Positions 1-8,599 of a stretch of DNA of 37,343 nucleotides are shown here, piece by piece. Every line of letters starts with the position of its first letter. Within the stretch, counting starts at the first letter, position 1. A program made the position numbers and the translations under genes. Below the pieces are notes generated by a model. It searched no databases, was not told the origin of the DNA, and saw only the letters and a program-made list of their open reading frames with translations. The DNA comes from UBA1181 sp963631545 (GTDB taxonomy: Bacteria; Bacteroidota; Bacteroidia; Bacteroidales; Paludibacteraceae): positions 1 to 37,343 of the forward strand of contig CAVGRN010000019.1 in NCBI GenBank assembly GCA_963631545.1. The letters are read 5' to 3'.

Positions 1-192
1 CTTTGCGTCATGTTTGTAAGAAACATATTACTGTCCGCAAAACAATATAATATTCAATCATCCTCCGTCAAGTTCAGCCGAGCCACCCACACAACGGAGG
101 GCGGCGCATACAATGAGCAAAATGTTAGAACTTTGGAATAAAGGTTCGAATTCAAATCGGTATTCGGGACAAGAAAGCCGCAATACTTTTGC

Positions 193-400
193 GTTTCGTT
201 TGAATCGTCGATTCATTTCATTTGAATCGCCGATTCATTTCATTTGAATCGCCGATTCGTTTCGTTTGAATCGTCGATTCATTTCATTTGAATCGCCGAT
301 TCGTTTCATTTGAATCGTCGATTCATTTCATTTGAACCGCCGATTCGTTTTAATTGAATCGTCGATTCGTTTATGATTGAATTACCGATTCGTTTCGTTT
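193..400. repeat. 22-bp tandem array of 13-bp palindromes
   Basis: Nine units start at 202, 224, 246, 268, 290, 312, 334, 356 and 379. The first eight are spaced by exactly 22 bp, and the ninth follows after 23. Each core is GAATCGnCGATTC, a perfect inverted repeat around one central base, separated by 9-nt T-rich spacers such as ATTTCATTT or GTTTCGTTT. The central base is T or C, mostly alternating (T,C,C,T,C,T,C,T). Units 7 and 9 have point changes, and a broken tenth half-unit begins at 401. A spacing of 22 bp is about two helical turns, so a protein bound to each palindrome would sit on the same face of the DNA. Function unknown. Confidence 0.9.
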
Positions 401-437
401 GAATCTATTACTGTTCAATAAAACAATATAACCAAAT

Positions 438-477
438 GGGCTGAATTCCAAGCGAGGAATCCAGCCCTAATTTTTTT
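438..477 (+). terminator. Rho-independent terminator, possibly bidirectional
   Basis: The 12-nt arms GGGCTGAATTCC (438-449) and GGAATCCAGCCC (456-467) pair with one mismatch around a 6-nt loop, followed by TAATTTTTTT on the + strand. It would stop + strand transcription entering from the left of the window. In the other direction it lies 70 bp past the ispG stop and could serve ispG too, although the T tract is weaker there. Confidence 0.7.
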
Positions 478-547
478 CTGCCTCTAAAAGTTTAGCGGAC
501 AGTAATACTTCGTTATATGTTTGTCCTTCAAACGAGGGTTGCCGGCA

Positions 548-2365
548 TCAAGGCTCTTGCCAATCCCCATTAGCCTTAATCAGCTCCACAAGACGCTCCA
601 CGGCCCTATCGGCCTCAATGGATTTTTCAACGCACATCTGCCCTTTGTATAGGCTCACCTTGCCACGCCCTGCGCCAACATAGCCATAATCGGCATCAGC
701 CATCTCTCCCGGTCCGTTGACGACACAACCCATCACACCGATTTTCAACCCCTTCAGATGCGACGTTGCTTGCTTCACTCTCGCAATGGTAGTCTGCAAA
801 TCAAAAAGCGTGCGCCCGCAGCTCGGACAAGAAATGTATTCCGTTTTTGAGAACCTCGCCCTTGCACCCTGTAAAATCGTGAACATCAGCGAAGTAACCT
901 CCGCTTGCGGAACATTCGGCGCTTCCACCCATATTCCGTCTATCAAGCCGTCAATCAGGAACTGACCGAAATCAGCAGCAGTCTTGATTCTCAAGTCGTT
1001 CAAGTCAGAATCCTCATACCGACGACGAAGCACAACCGGGTTTTTCAACCCATCATTCAACATTTTATGGATGAACTCGCGCTGACCGCCAATGCCATCT
1101 CTGTGAGTAGGATATCCGTATGAATCCAAGACGATCACATCCGTATCCTTCAAGAAATCAAGAGATTTCAATTGGTGATAATTATGAATATCCGCCGAAA
1201 CGAAACGAACTGAAGAATGTTTGTCCGCCCTCGCATCAGACACCGGAAGCATCGGAATCACCTCATTTCTGCCCTGCAAAACGCTTCCATCAAAACAGAA
1301 ATCAGCGATATTGTTTTCACCCCTGCCGTTGGCAACAACCACTGGCACACTCGCCCCTCCGATAATGCCCACCGAATGAGTCTCCCGGCGTTTGTACACA
1401 AAGGGATTAACTTTGTCCGAACTACACCAGACCACCTCGTCGGGGTTGGTTCTTACAGCGGCGGTAGATGTTACATATTGTGCCAAAGCGGACGCCACAG
1501 GAATCTCATTCTCAGGCGGTTCGCTCAATGAAACACGGATAGTGTCCCCTATTCCGTCTTGCAGCAGCGCACCGATTCCAAGAGCCGATTTCACCCTGCC
1601 ATCCTCGCCATCACCAGCCTCGGTTACACCAAGATGCAGAGGAAATGCCATATTCTCCTTTGCCATCGTCTCCACCAACAGGCGCACGGTATGCACCATC
1701 ACCACGGTATTGGAGGCTTTCACAGAAATGACAATCGAAAAGAAACCATAGTCACGGCAAAGACGAAGGAACTCCATACACGACTCCACCATTCCCTGCG
1801 GCGTATCCCCATAACGCGACAGTATCCTGTCGGAGAGCGAACCATGGTTCACTCCAATGCGAATCGCGACGCCACGCTCCTTGCAAATATCAAGCAATGG
1901 GTAAAGTTTCTCCTTGATTTTTTCCACCTCGGCTTGGTACTCCGCATCTGTGTAGTCGAAACGCTGCTGGGTATGCACACGATCTACGAAGTTTCCCGGG
2001 TTGATGCGTACCTTCTCTACGTGCTTAGCCGCCTCAAACGCTGCGGCTGGGTTGAAATGAATGTCTGCCACCAAAGGCACATCCGACCCTTTCTGCCTAA
2101 GCATTGCGTGGATATTCTCCAAGTTTGAGGCTTCCTTCACACCCTGCGCCGTGAAACGCACCAACTCACCGCCAGCCTGCTCAATACGCAAAGCCTGGTC
2201 TACCGAAGCCTCCGTATCATTTGTGTCGGTATTAGCCATCGACTGGATGCGAATTGCATTGTCACCGCCAATCTCAATTCTTCCGACCTTGACTGGTATT
2301 GTTTTTCTCCGCTGATATAGGAATAATGTCGATGAAGCATTCTCTAACTTATACGCCATATACAT
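548..2365 (-). CDS. ispG: 4-hydroxy-3-methylbut-2-en-1-yl diphosphate synthase (GcpE/IspG), long form
   Basis: This enzyme performs the penultimate step of the MEP isoprenoid pathway, converting 2-C-methyl-D-erythritol 2,4-cyclodiphosphate to HMBPP with a [4Fe-4S] cluster. The 605-residue protein has an N-terminal TIM barrel (about 20-295), an inserted domain (about 300-490) and a C-terminal iron-sulfur domain. Cluster ligands are visible as C513-P-S-C516 and C547 in the motif GCVVNGPGE, with the conserved Glu at 554. The inserted domain makes it much longer than the roughly 370-residue enterobacterial form; plants, Chlamydia and Bacteroidota share this long form. Two start codons (residues 1 and 3) are equally possible. 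It follows secDF after a hairpin terminator. Identification is secure. Confidence 0.96.
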   Translation of the reverse strand: MYMAYKLENASSTLFLYQRRKTIPVKVGRIEIGGDNAIRIQSMANTDTNDTEASVDQALRIEQAGGELVRFTAQGVKEASNLENIHAMLRQKGSDVPLVADIHFNPAAAFEAAKHVEKVRINPGNFVDRVHTQQRFDYTDAEYQAEVEKIKEKLYPLLDICKERGVAIRIGVNHGSLSDRILSRYGDTPQGMVESCMEFLRLCRDYGFFSIVISVKASNTVVMVHTVRLLVETMAKENMAFPLHLGVTEAGDGEDGRVKSALGIGALLQDGIGDTIRVSLSEPPENEIPVASALAQYVTSTAAVRTNPDEVVWCSSDKVNPFVYKRRETHSVGIIGGASVPVVVANGRGENNIADFCFDGSVLQGRNEVIPMLPVSDARADKHSSVRFVSADIHNYHQLKSLDFLKDTDVIVLDSYGYPTHRDGIGGQREFIHKMLNDGLKNPVVLRRRYEDSDLNDLRIKTAADFGQFLIDGLIDGIWVEAPNVPQAEVTSLMFTILQGARARFSKTEYISCPSCGRTLFDLQTTIARVKQATSHLKGLKIGVMGCVVNGPGEMADADYGYVGAGRGKVSLYKGQMCVEKSIEADRAVERLVELIKANGDWQEP

Positions 2366-2370
2366 TCGGT

Positions 2371-2407
2371 TTTAAAACGAAGAAGGTTGACAGAAACGCC
2401 AACCTTC
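2371..2407 (-). terminator. Terminator of secDF
   Basis: On the minus strand GAAGGTTG and CAACCTTC (arms at 2400-2407 and 2382-2389) close a 10-nt loop and are followed by TTCGTTTTAAAA. It sits in the 65-bp gap between the secDF stop and the ispG start, so ispG probably has its own promoter or depends on read-through. Confidence 0.6.
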
Positions 2408-2430
2408 CCCGTAGAATTGTTTCTCAAATA

Positions 2431-5400
2431 TTAATTTTCAGCAGCAACTGCCTCTTGATTCTTCTTAGACTTCTTCAGGAAGATGTAAGCCAACGGTGTA
2501 GCAACGAACCAAGAAGAGTACGTTCCGACGATAACACCCACCAGCATTGCGAAGATGAATCCACGAATGGTTTCTCCTCCGAAGAAGAAGATGACGATCA
2601 AAACCACCAAAGTACTCATTGATGTACTGAAAGTACGGCTCAAAGTGGTGTTCAACGAAGCGTTGATCGTCTGCTTCAAATCAGCATTAGGGTGCAAACC
2701 GAAGTTTTCACGGATACGATCGAAGATTACCACCTTATCATTGATAGAGTAACCGATAACCGTCAAGATGGCAGCAATGAACGACTGGTCAATCTCCATA
2801 GAGAACGGCATGATGTTCTGCAATACGGAGAAGAGTCCGAAGATGAACAAGGTATCATGCATCAAGGCGATCACTGCACCAAGGCTGAACGAAATGTTGC
2901 GGAAACGAATCAAAATGTACAATCCGATGCAGACCAACGAGATGAGCACTGCCCAAACGGCAGAAGTCTTGATGTCGTCAGCCATCGTCGGACCGACTTT
3001 CTGAGAACTCTGCAAACCAAAGGTTGCATCGTCATCGGCAGTTGAAAGGCGCACCTCAGAACCATCTTTCACATAACGGCTAACAAACATCTCCTGCGTA
3101 ACACCATCAGAAAGCAATGACTTAACACCCGCATAGATTCTACCCTCAATCTCGGCATCGATACTTGGATTCTGCTCCATAATCTTGTAGTTCGTCGTGA
3201 TACGAACCTGGTTAGACTCACCAATCGTGATGACGGAAACGCCATTACCATCGAAAGAGTCCTCCAACATATCCGCCACATCAACCGTAGACACTGGCTG
3301 CTCAAAGCGGACGATGAAGTTTCGACCTCCCGAGAAGTCTACACCCTTCTTCATACCATTCACACCCAACGAAATCATACCGATGAGCAAGAGCGCACCC
3401 GAAATTCCGAAGAAGATGTTGCGTTTGCCCAAGAAATCAACCTTAGTGTTTTGGAACCAACTTTCAGTAATCTTCGTAACAAACTTCAAGTTGTTGTATT
3501 TATCAGACTTATCCAACAGCCACTCGAAGATGAGGCGTGAAATAAACACCGCCGTGAAGAATGAGCAAACGATACCGATGATCAATGTCGTTGCAAATCC
3601 CTTGATAGGTCCCGTACCGAATACGAAGAGGACGATACCCGTAAGGATAGTTGTTACGTTAGAGTCGATGATCGCGCTGAACGCGTGTTTGTAACCGTCC
3701 GCCAAGGCACGCTTGATAGGCTTTCCGATGCGGAGCTCCTCACGGACACGCTCGTAAATCAACACGTTAGCATCCACCGCCATACCGAGGGTGAGGACGA
3801 TACCGGCGATACCCGGCAACGTAAGCACAGCCTTGAACGACGCCAAAACGCTGAAGATGAAGAACACGTTGCAAAGCAATGCAATATCGGCAATCAAACC
3901 AGGCACCAATCCATAATAGAATATCATATAGAGAAGCACCATTACAAAAGCGACCACGAACGAAATCAAACCTGCCGTGATGGCCTCCTGACCCAACGAC
4001 GGACCAACGACATCCTCCTGCACGATATGTGCCGGTGCTGGCATCTTACCTGATTTCAACACGTTTGCCAAGTCTTTTGCCTCTTGAACGTCAAAACGGC
4101 CGGAAATTTCAGAACGCCCGCCCGTAATTTCGTCGTTCACACGAGGATAAGAGTACACATAGCCATCCAGAACGATAGCGACACATTTCCCGATATTCTC
4201 CTTGGTCAGTCTTGCCCAAAGTTGCGCACCTTCCTGGTTCATCTCCATACTTACCGTAGAAGCAGAGGAGTATTGCGCAAAATCTGATTTTGCATCGGTG
4301 ATGACAGAACCCGTCAAAGGTGCTTTGCCATCCCGTCTCTTACAGTTGATGGCAATCAACTCAAACCAGTTGCCAGCCTCGTCGATTGACTTAACAGACC
4401 ACTTAGGCAAAAGTCCCATAGGAAGCAATCTGCGCTCCTTTGCAAGGCGGAAATATTCAGAAACCTTAGCGGTATCTTTCTTGTTGACGTAACCGATTAA
4501 CGGACCGGCACCCACGCGACCCGACTGTGGGTCTACATTCAATTGAATGATAGCGAACAAAGGATTCTCCTTTGCCCAGTTTGCAGCTTCAACACTCTGC
4601 TGCGTAGTGTCGGCAGAGGCGGCCATCAAACTATCCAAGGCAGTAGTCGCCGTTTTTGCGACAGTGTCGGCAACAACAGCGGTGGCAGAGTCGGCAGCGG
4701 ATTGCGCAGACGCACCCACTTTCGACATATCCCTTACCATATCATTCACAGCTACGATAGAGTTGTACACCTCAGAGAACTCATAAGTCTCCCAGAACTC
4801 CAAATCGGCGGAACCTTGGAGCAACTTACGGATACGCTCTGGTTCCTTCACGCCTGGCATCTCGATCAAGATACGGCCGGCGATATCCAATTTCTGGATA
4901 TTAGGTTGCACCACTCCGAAACGGTCGATACGAGAGCGAAGCACGTTGAACGAGTTGTCGATAGCACTCGCAACCTCCTCTTTCAACACCTTCACCACGT
5001 CAGCGTCCGACGAAGTCGCATCGATCTTATCTCTCAACTCGTAAGTGGAGAACACCGAAGCCAACGGCTCATCTTTGTTCACCTCTTTGAAAGATTCGGC
5101 GAATAGATCTACGAAATCACGCTGATTTGTCAACTGTTTCTCTTTTGCCAACTTCATGGCATTCAAAAACGATTCTGTCTCACTCTGCGAGCCTGCAAGC
5201 GACTTCAAAATGTCGGAAACCGACACCTCCATCACGACGTTCATACCGCCTTTCAAGTCAAGACCCAAGTTCAACTCGTTCTCACGACACTCCTTCAACG
5301 TATAGCCTACGTTTTCAAAGCCTAACCACTTGAACGAAAGCCAAACCTTCTCGCCAGACAGCGAGTCAAGGTAAGCCTGACACTCAGGAGTTCCCTCTCC

Positions 5401-5517
5401 GTACATCTTCTCCGCCTTATTCGTATAATAAGAGGATACAATGCTAAAAGAAAGGTAGAAAAGACAGATAACTGCAAATGCAATCGCAATCAACTTAACA
5501 AATCCCTTGTTTTGCAT
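2431..5517 (-). CDS. secDF: SecDF fusion, protein translocase subunit SecD/SecF
   Basis: This inner-membrane accessory of the Sec translocon uses the proton-motive force to help pull secreted proteins across the membrane. SecD and SecF are joined in one 1028-residue chain, as is usual in Bacteroidota. Order: TM1 (6-28); large periplasmic domain with the SecD motif GLDLKGG (85-91); TM bundle about 511-675 with the conserved Asp582 in GMAVDANVLIYERVREE; SecF half from about 695 with GVDFSGGRNF (725-734); its own periplasmic domain; and a second bundle with the SecF signature GYSINDKVVIFDRIRE (922-937), including Asp927. An Ala/Ser/Thr/Asp-rich low-complexity insertion at about 265-310 lies in the first periplasmic domain. 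It starts right after a -7 box and leader of about 47 nt. Confidence 0.96.
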   Translation of the reverse strand: MQNKGFVKLIAIAFAVICLFYLSFSIVSSYYTNKAEKMYGEGTPECQAYLDSLSGEKVWLSFKWLGFENVGYTLKECRENELNLGLDLKGGMNVVMEVSVSDILKSLAGSQSETESFLNAMKLAKEKQLTNQRDFVDLFAESFKEVNKDEPLASVFSTYELRDKIDATSSDADVVKVLKEEVASAIDNSFNVLRSRIDRFGVVQPNIQKLDIAGRILIEMPGVKEPERIRKLLQGSADLEFWETYEFSEVYNSIVAVNDMVRDMSKVGASAQSAADSATAVVADTVAKTATTALDSLMAASADTTQQSVEAANWAKENPLFAIIQLNVDPQSGRVGAGPLIGYVNKKDTAKVSEYFRLAKERRLLPMGLLPKWSVKSIDEAGNWFELIAINCKRRDGKAPLTGSVITDAKSDFAQYSSASTVSMEMNQEGAQLWARLTKENIGKCVAIVLDGYVYSYPRVNDEITGGRSEISGRFDVQEAKDLANVLKSGKMPAPAHIVQEDVVGPSLGQEAITAGLISFVVAFVMVLLYMIFYYGLVPGLIADIALLCNVFFIFSVLASFKAVLTLPGIAGIVLTLGMAVDANVLIYERVREELRIGKPIKRALADGYKHAFSAIIDSNVTTILTGIVLFVFGTGPIKGFATTLIIGIVCSFFTAVFISRLIFEWLLDKSDKYNNLKFVTKITESWFQNTKVDFLGKRNIFFGISGALLLIGMISLGVNGMKKGVDFSGGRNFIVRFEQPVSTVDVADMLEDSFDGNGVSVITIGESNQVRITTNYKIMEQNPSIDAEIEGRIYAGVKSLLSDGVTQEMFVSRYVKDGSEVRLSTADDDATFGLQSSQKVGPTMADDIKTSAVWAVLISLVCIGLYILIRFRNISFSLGAVIALMHDTLFIFGLFSVLQNIMPFSMEIDQSFIAAILTVIGYSINDKVVIFDRIRENFGLHPNADLKQTINASLNTTLSRTFSTSMSTLVVLIVIFFFGGETIRGFIFAMLVGVIVGTYSSWFVATPLAYIFLKKSKKNQEAVAAEN

Positions 5518-5570
5518 TTTTTTTAATTGGTTAATTATTATTGTTTTATGTTTTTTCAGTAAACAACTCG

Positions 5571-5578
5571 CAAAGATA
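5571..5578 (-). promoter_or_regulatory. -7 box of the secDF promoter
   Basis: The minus strand reads TATCTTTG followed by C, a perfect match to the Bacteroidota -7 consensus TAnnTTTG. The start codon is 53 bp downstream, behind an A/T-rich leader. No clean -33 TTTG is seen. Confidence 0.65.
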
Positions 5579-5720
5579 TGTTTTTTATATTTAAAATCGG
5601 GGGTGCAATAATGGATTTTTCAAACTGTCAAGGTAGGTTTTCATCTTTATTTTTCATAGATTCGCATAACGAAAGTTTCGAACGCAAGGAAAATCCTACA
5701 AACTCAACCCCAAAAAAGAG

Positions 5721-6536
5721 ATGAGAATAATCCTATCAACCCTACTAATTTTCATAAGTCTGAACATTATGGCACAGAAAAAAATCGTACAAACAGCCGG
5801 AAGAGAGCAGTTAGGCGCATTCGCCCCCGAGTTCGCCCATTTGAATGACGACATCCTGTTCGGGGAGGTGTGGAGCAGAAACGACCTCCTCAGTCTGCGC
5901 GACCGTAGCATCATCACCCTCACCGCCCTCATCAGTCAGGGCATGACCGACTCATCGCTCACCTACCATCTGCAAACGGCAAAAAAGAATGGCGTGTCGC
6001 GCACCGAAATTTCAGAAATCATTACCCACATCGCCTTCTACGCTGGCTGGCCGAAGGCTTGGGCTGCTTTTCGCCTCGCTAAGGAGGTTTGGGCTGAGGA
6101 TATCACCGCAGACGGCGAAAAAGCGGAATTCCAACGCTCTATGATCTTCCCCATCGGCGAACCCAACACCGCATATGCGAAATACTTCATCGGGAACAGT
6201 TACCTCGCCTGCATTTCAAAAGAGCAAATTCCATTCTTTAACGTAACATTTGAACCTCGATGCCGCAACAACTGGCACATACACAAAGCCACAAAAGGCG
6301 GAGGGCAGATGCTCGTAGGCGTCGCTGGCCGTGGCTGGTACCAAGAGGAGGGGAAGCCCGCACAGGAGATTCTCCCCGGTACAGTAATCCACATTCCCGC
6401 CAACGTAAAGCATTGGCACGGAGCGTCTGCCGACAGTTGGTTTGCCCACCTCGCCTTCGAGATTCCAGGAGAAAACGCCGCCAACGAGTGGCTCGAACCA
6501 GTTACCGACGCAGAATACAACAATATCAAACCATAA
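5721..6536 (+). CDS. Secreted carboxymuconolactone decarboxylase-like/cupin protein
   Basis: 271 residues. A signal peptide (1-18, ending Met-Ala before Gln19) suggests a periplasmic location. Residues 35-125 form a carboxymuconolactone decarboxylase (CMD/AhpD-like) domain with the family phrase HIAFYAGWPKAW (103-114); the AhpD redox CxxC is absent, so a peroxidase role is unlikely. Residues about 170-250 are a cupin with likely metal ligands H186, H188 (WHIH), Q196, H231 and H233 (HWHG), close to the small cupins that include mandelonitrile-lyase-type enzymes. CMD-cupin fusions are common in Bacteroidota, but their substrate is generally unassigned. The stop codon is 3 bp before the next gene, so the two are co-transcribed. 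No clear promoter was found in the 203 bp that separate it from divergent secDF. Confidence 0.88.
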   Translation: MRIILSTLLIFISLNIMAQKKIVQTAGREQLGAFAPEFAHLNDDILFGEVWSRNDLLSLRDRSIITLTALISQGMTDSSLTYHLQTAKKNGVSRTEISEIITHIAFYAGWPKAWAAFRLAKEVWAEDITADGEKAEFQRSMIFPIGEPNTAYAKYFIGNSYLACISKEQIPFFNVTFEPRCRNNWHIHKATKGGGQMLVGVAGRGWYQEEGKPAQEILPGTVIHIPANVKHWHGASADSWFAHLAFEIPGENAANEWLEPVTDAEYNNIKP

Positions 6537-6539
6537 GAC

Positions 6540-8486
6540 ATGCCAATGGACATCCGCAAAAACTTATTGATTCTTCTTTCCGCATTCTGCCTCATCGGTA
6601 ATCTTTGCGCGCAAAGCAAAAAAGAGATCAAGAGCTACGAAACCGCCGTGTTACTCATCAACGAGGGGAAATACAAGGAGGCGGTACCCATCTTGCGCGA
6701 CCTCATCCGCAACAACAAGGAATTTGTCGATGCCTCGTGGACACTCTCTGACCTCTACCAGAAAATGGACAATGACGAAAAAAGAATTTCCACCTTAATA
6801 TATATAGCGAAGCCCAATATGCCCCGCTACGCCAACACGCTGCTGCGCCTCGGCATAGCATACCACCAAACGTGCAACTACGAGAAGGCTTTGGAAACCT
6901 ATAAGATGATTCCACAAAACGAAACCACTTTCTACAAACGCGCCGCTGCCAAAATCAAAGAGTGCGAAGATGGATTGGATCTGATGCAACACCCCGTACC
7001 TTTTGATTTTAAAAATATGGGGGCGAACATCAACACCGATTTCGACGACTACTGGCCCAGCATCACCGCAGACGAGAGTTACTTCTCCACCACCATCAAA
7101 CTAAACAAACGGCAAGGACAATCCGCCTTCGGACGAGGCATCCACGAGGACATCTACCTCAGCAAAAAGGCTAACGGTGTATGGCAGAAAACCCAAAACG
7201 TGGGCGGCACCATCAACACTATGGGCAACGAAGGCGCGCAAAGCATCTCATTAGACAGCCGTTATATGTTCTTCGTGGCTTGCGACCGCCGCGAGGGCGC
7301 CGGAGGTTGCGACATTTACTACTCCATACGGGAAGGCAACAGCTGGTCGGCAGCCATCAACCCCGGTGCGCCACTCAACACAAAAAACTGGGAAACCTGC
7401 CCATCGCTCAGCCCAACTGGCGACGAACTATACTTTGCCAGCAACCGCCCAGGTGGGTCAGGGAAAACAGACATCTGGAAATGTAAAGTGGAGATACAAC
7501 AAGACGGGAAACTGAAATTCTCCGAGCCAGTCAACTTGGGTCCGACCATCAACACTGCCGAAGACGAGCTTTCGCCGTTCATCCATGCAGACAACCAAAC
7601 CCTCTACTTCTCCACCAAAGGAAGGAAAGGATTAGGCGGATACGACGTGTTCGTCTCCTACAAAACCTCAAACGGCGGATGGACAACGCCGCAGAACTTG
7701 GGCTACCCCATCAACACTTGCCGAGACGAACTCGGTTTCGTGGTGAACGCCAACGGAGACAAAGCCTACTTCTCTTCCAACGGCCAAGAGAAAAACGGGA
7801 AGGGGCGAGACATCTACGAACTCACCCTGCAAGATGGCAATTTCCGCCCCAAAAAACGGATGAAATACGCCACCGGGAAAATCGTGGACGCTGTTACACA
7901 AAAACCGATACAAGCCACTATCGACGTGTTCAGCGTGGAAAGCAACAAAATGGTGTTCCGCTCTGTGTCGGACAAGCAAACGGGCGACTTCATCGCTTGC
8001 GTGCCTGAAAACGAAGAATACGGCGTAAACGTGAGCAAAAAAGGCTATATGTTCCATTCTGACAACTTCGCTGCGAAAGAAGATCTTGACATAAAAAGCA
8101 CAAGCGGCAAGAACAATCTTGGGTTGGACAAAATTGAGGTGGGCAAGAAGATGACGCTCAAAAACATCTTCTTTGACTTCGACAAGGCGACACTCAAAAA
8201 ACAGTCGTTCATTGAGCTAAACCACGTGGCGAAGTTTATGCGCGAAAACCCCACCGTACGCATCCAACTCTCCGGACACACCGACAGCAAAGGAAGCGAA
8301 GAATACAATATGACGCTCTCGAAAGATCGCGCAAAAGCCGCCTTAGAATATCTTGCTAAAAAAGGCGTTCCACGCCAACGAATGGAATACAAGGGCTACG
8401 GAAAGACACAACCCATCGCCGACAACAAAACGGAAGCCGGCCGTGCAACCAACCGACGGACGGAAATCCTAATCATCGGGAAATAA
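6540..8486 (+). CDS. PorE-like OmpA-family protein: TPR, beta-propeller, carboxypeptidase-regulatory-like and OmpA domains
   Basis: 648 residues. Order: signal peptide (to about residue 26, ending Cys-Ala before Gln); TPR-like helices (about 30-130); WD40/PD40-type propeller repeats (about 150-435, recurring S-x-D and ELYFASNRPGG-like blades); a small carboxypeptidase-regulatory-like beta domain (about 440-510); and a C-terminal OmpA peptidoglycan-binding domain (about 535-648) with FFDFDKATL, GHTDSKGSEEYN and NRRTEI, including the Asp and Arg that bind diaminopimelate. This is the domain order of Porphyromonas PorE, a type IX secretion component that links the outer-membrane complex to peptidoglycan, but Bacteroidota carry several paralogues of this build, so the T9SS assignment is an inference. 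No good lipobox is seen. The start may be Met1 or Met3. Confidence 0.85.
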   Translation: MPMDIRKNLLILLSAFCLIGNLCAQSKKEIKSYETAVLLINEGKYKEAVPILRDLIRNNKEFVDASWTLSDLYQKMDNDEKRISTLIYIAKPNMPRYANTLLRLGIAYHQTCNYEKALETYKMIPQNETTFYKRAAAKIKECEDGLDLMQHPVPFDFKNMGANINTDFDDYWPSITADESYFSTTIKLNKRQGQSAFGRGIHEDIYLSKKANGVWQKTQNVGGTINTMGNEGAQSISLDSRYMFFVACDRREGAGGCDIYYSIREGNSWSAAINPGAPLNTKNWETCPSLSPTGDELYFASNRPGGSGKTDIWKCKVEIQQDGKLKFSEPVNLGPTINTAEDELSPFIHADNQTLYFSTKGRKGLGGYDVFVSYKTSNGGWTTPQNLGYPINTCRDELGFVVNANGDKAYFSSNGQEKNGKGRDIYELTLQDGNFRPKKRMKYATGKIVDAVTQKPIQATIDVFSVESNKMVFRSVSDKQTGDFIACVPENEEYGVNVSKKGYMFHSDNFAAKEDLDIKSTSGKNNLGLDKIEVGKKMTLKNIFFDFDKATLKKQSFIELNHVAKFMRENPTVRIQLSGHTDSKGSEEYNMTLSKDRAKAALEYLAKKGVPRQRMEYKGYGKTQPIADNKTEAGRATNRRTEILIIGK

Positions 8487-8496
8487 CACCCCAAAA

Positions 8497-8535
8497 AACA
8501 GATGCCCGACTACAAAGCGAGCATCTGTTTTTTTT
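8497..8535 (+). terminator. Terminator of the CMD/cupin - PorE-like operon
   Basis: AACAGATGCCCG (8497-8508) and CGAGCATCTGTT (8518-8529) pair with one mismatch around a 9-nt loop, and the + strand continues with a run of T to 8535. It starts 10 bp after the stop codon. Confidence 0.9.
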
Positions 8536-8540
8536 GACTA

Positions 8541-8571
8541 CAAAAAAAGCGGCAAGCCGAAAGCCTGCCGC
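8541..8571 (-). terminator. Terminator of the surface lipoprotein gene
   Basis: On the minus strand GCGGCA (8571-8566) pairs with TGCCGC (8554-8549), with further pairing inside (GGC..GCT), followed by TTTTTTT. Together with the terminator at 8497 it forms a back-to-back pair between convergent genes. Confidence 0.88.
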
Positions 8572-8599
8572 CTTTATAATAGCGAATCACCTATTGAGA

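Larger units (their letters stand above)
26..507. repeat. Non-coding block bounded by 13-bp inverted repeats (possible MITE-like element)
   Basis: TATTACTGTCCGC at 26-38 is repeated as its exact reverse complement, GCGGACAGTAATA, at 495-507. A further direct, imperfect copy of the left end (TATTACTG, then AAAACAATATAA) lies at 406-431, where the palindrome array stops. The block contains the 22-bp array and one terminator hairpin. I see no convincing gene from 1 to 547: a 44-codon frame starting at 113 runs into the array and ends at 247, without a promoter or recognisable product. Inverted ends around a short non-coding core would fit a non-autonomous transposable element, but no target-site duplication was found, so this remains inference. 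Confidence 0.35.

Noticed and set aside
141..170. tRNA-like TTCGAAT segment
   Set aside because: No acceptor or anticodon stems can be formed around it.
113..247. 44-codon frame entering the palindrome array
   Set aside because: No promoter, no similarity, ends within the array; most likely chance.
193..400. CRISPR array or coding repeat at the left edge
   Set aside because: Spacers of 9 nt are nearly identical, and reading frames through the array are broken by stops.
1559..2128. Open frames on the + strand within ispG and similar shadows elsewhere
   Set aside because: They lie entirely within well-identified genes on the other strand and have no domain of their own.
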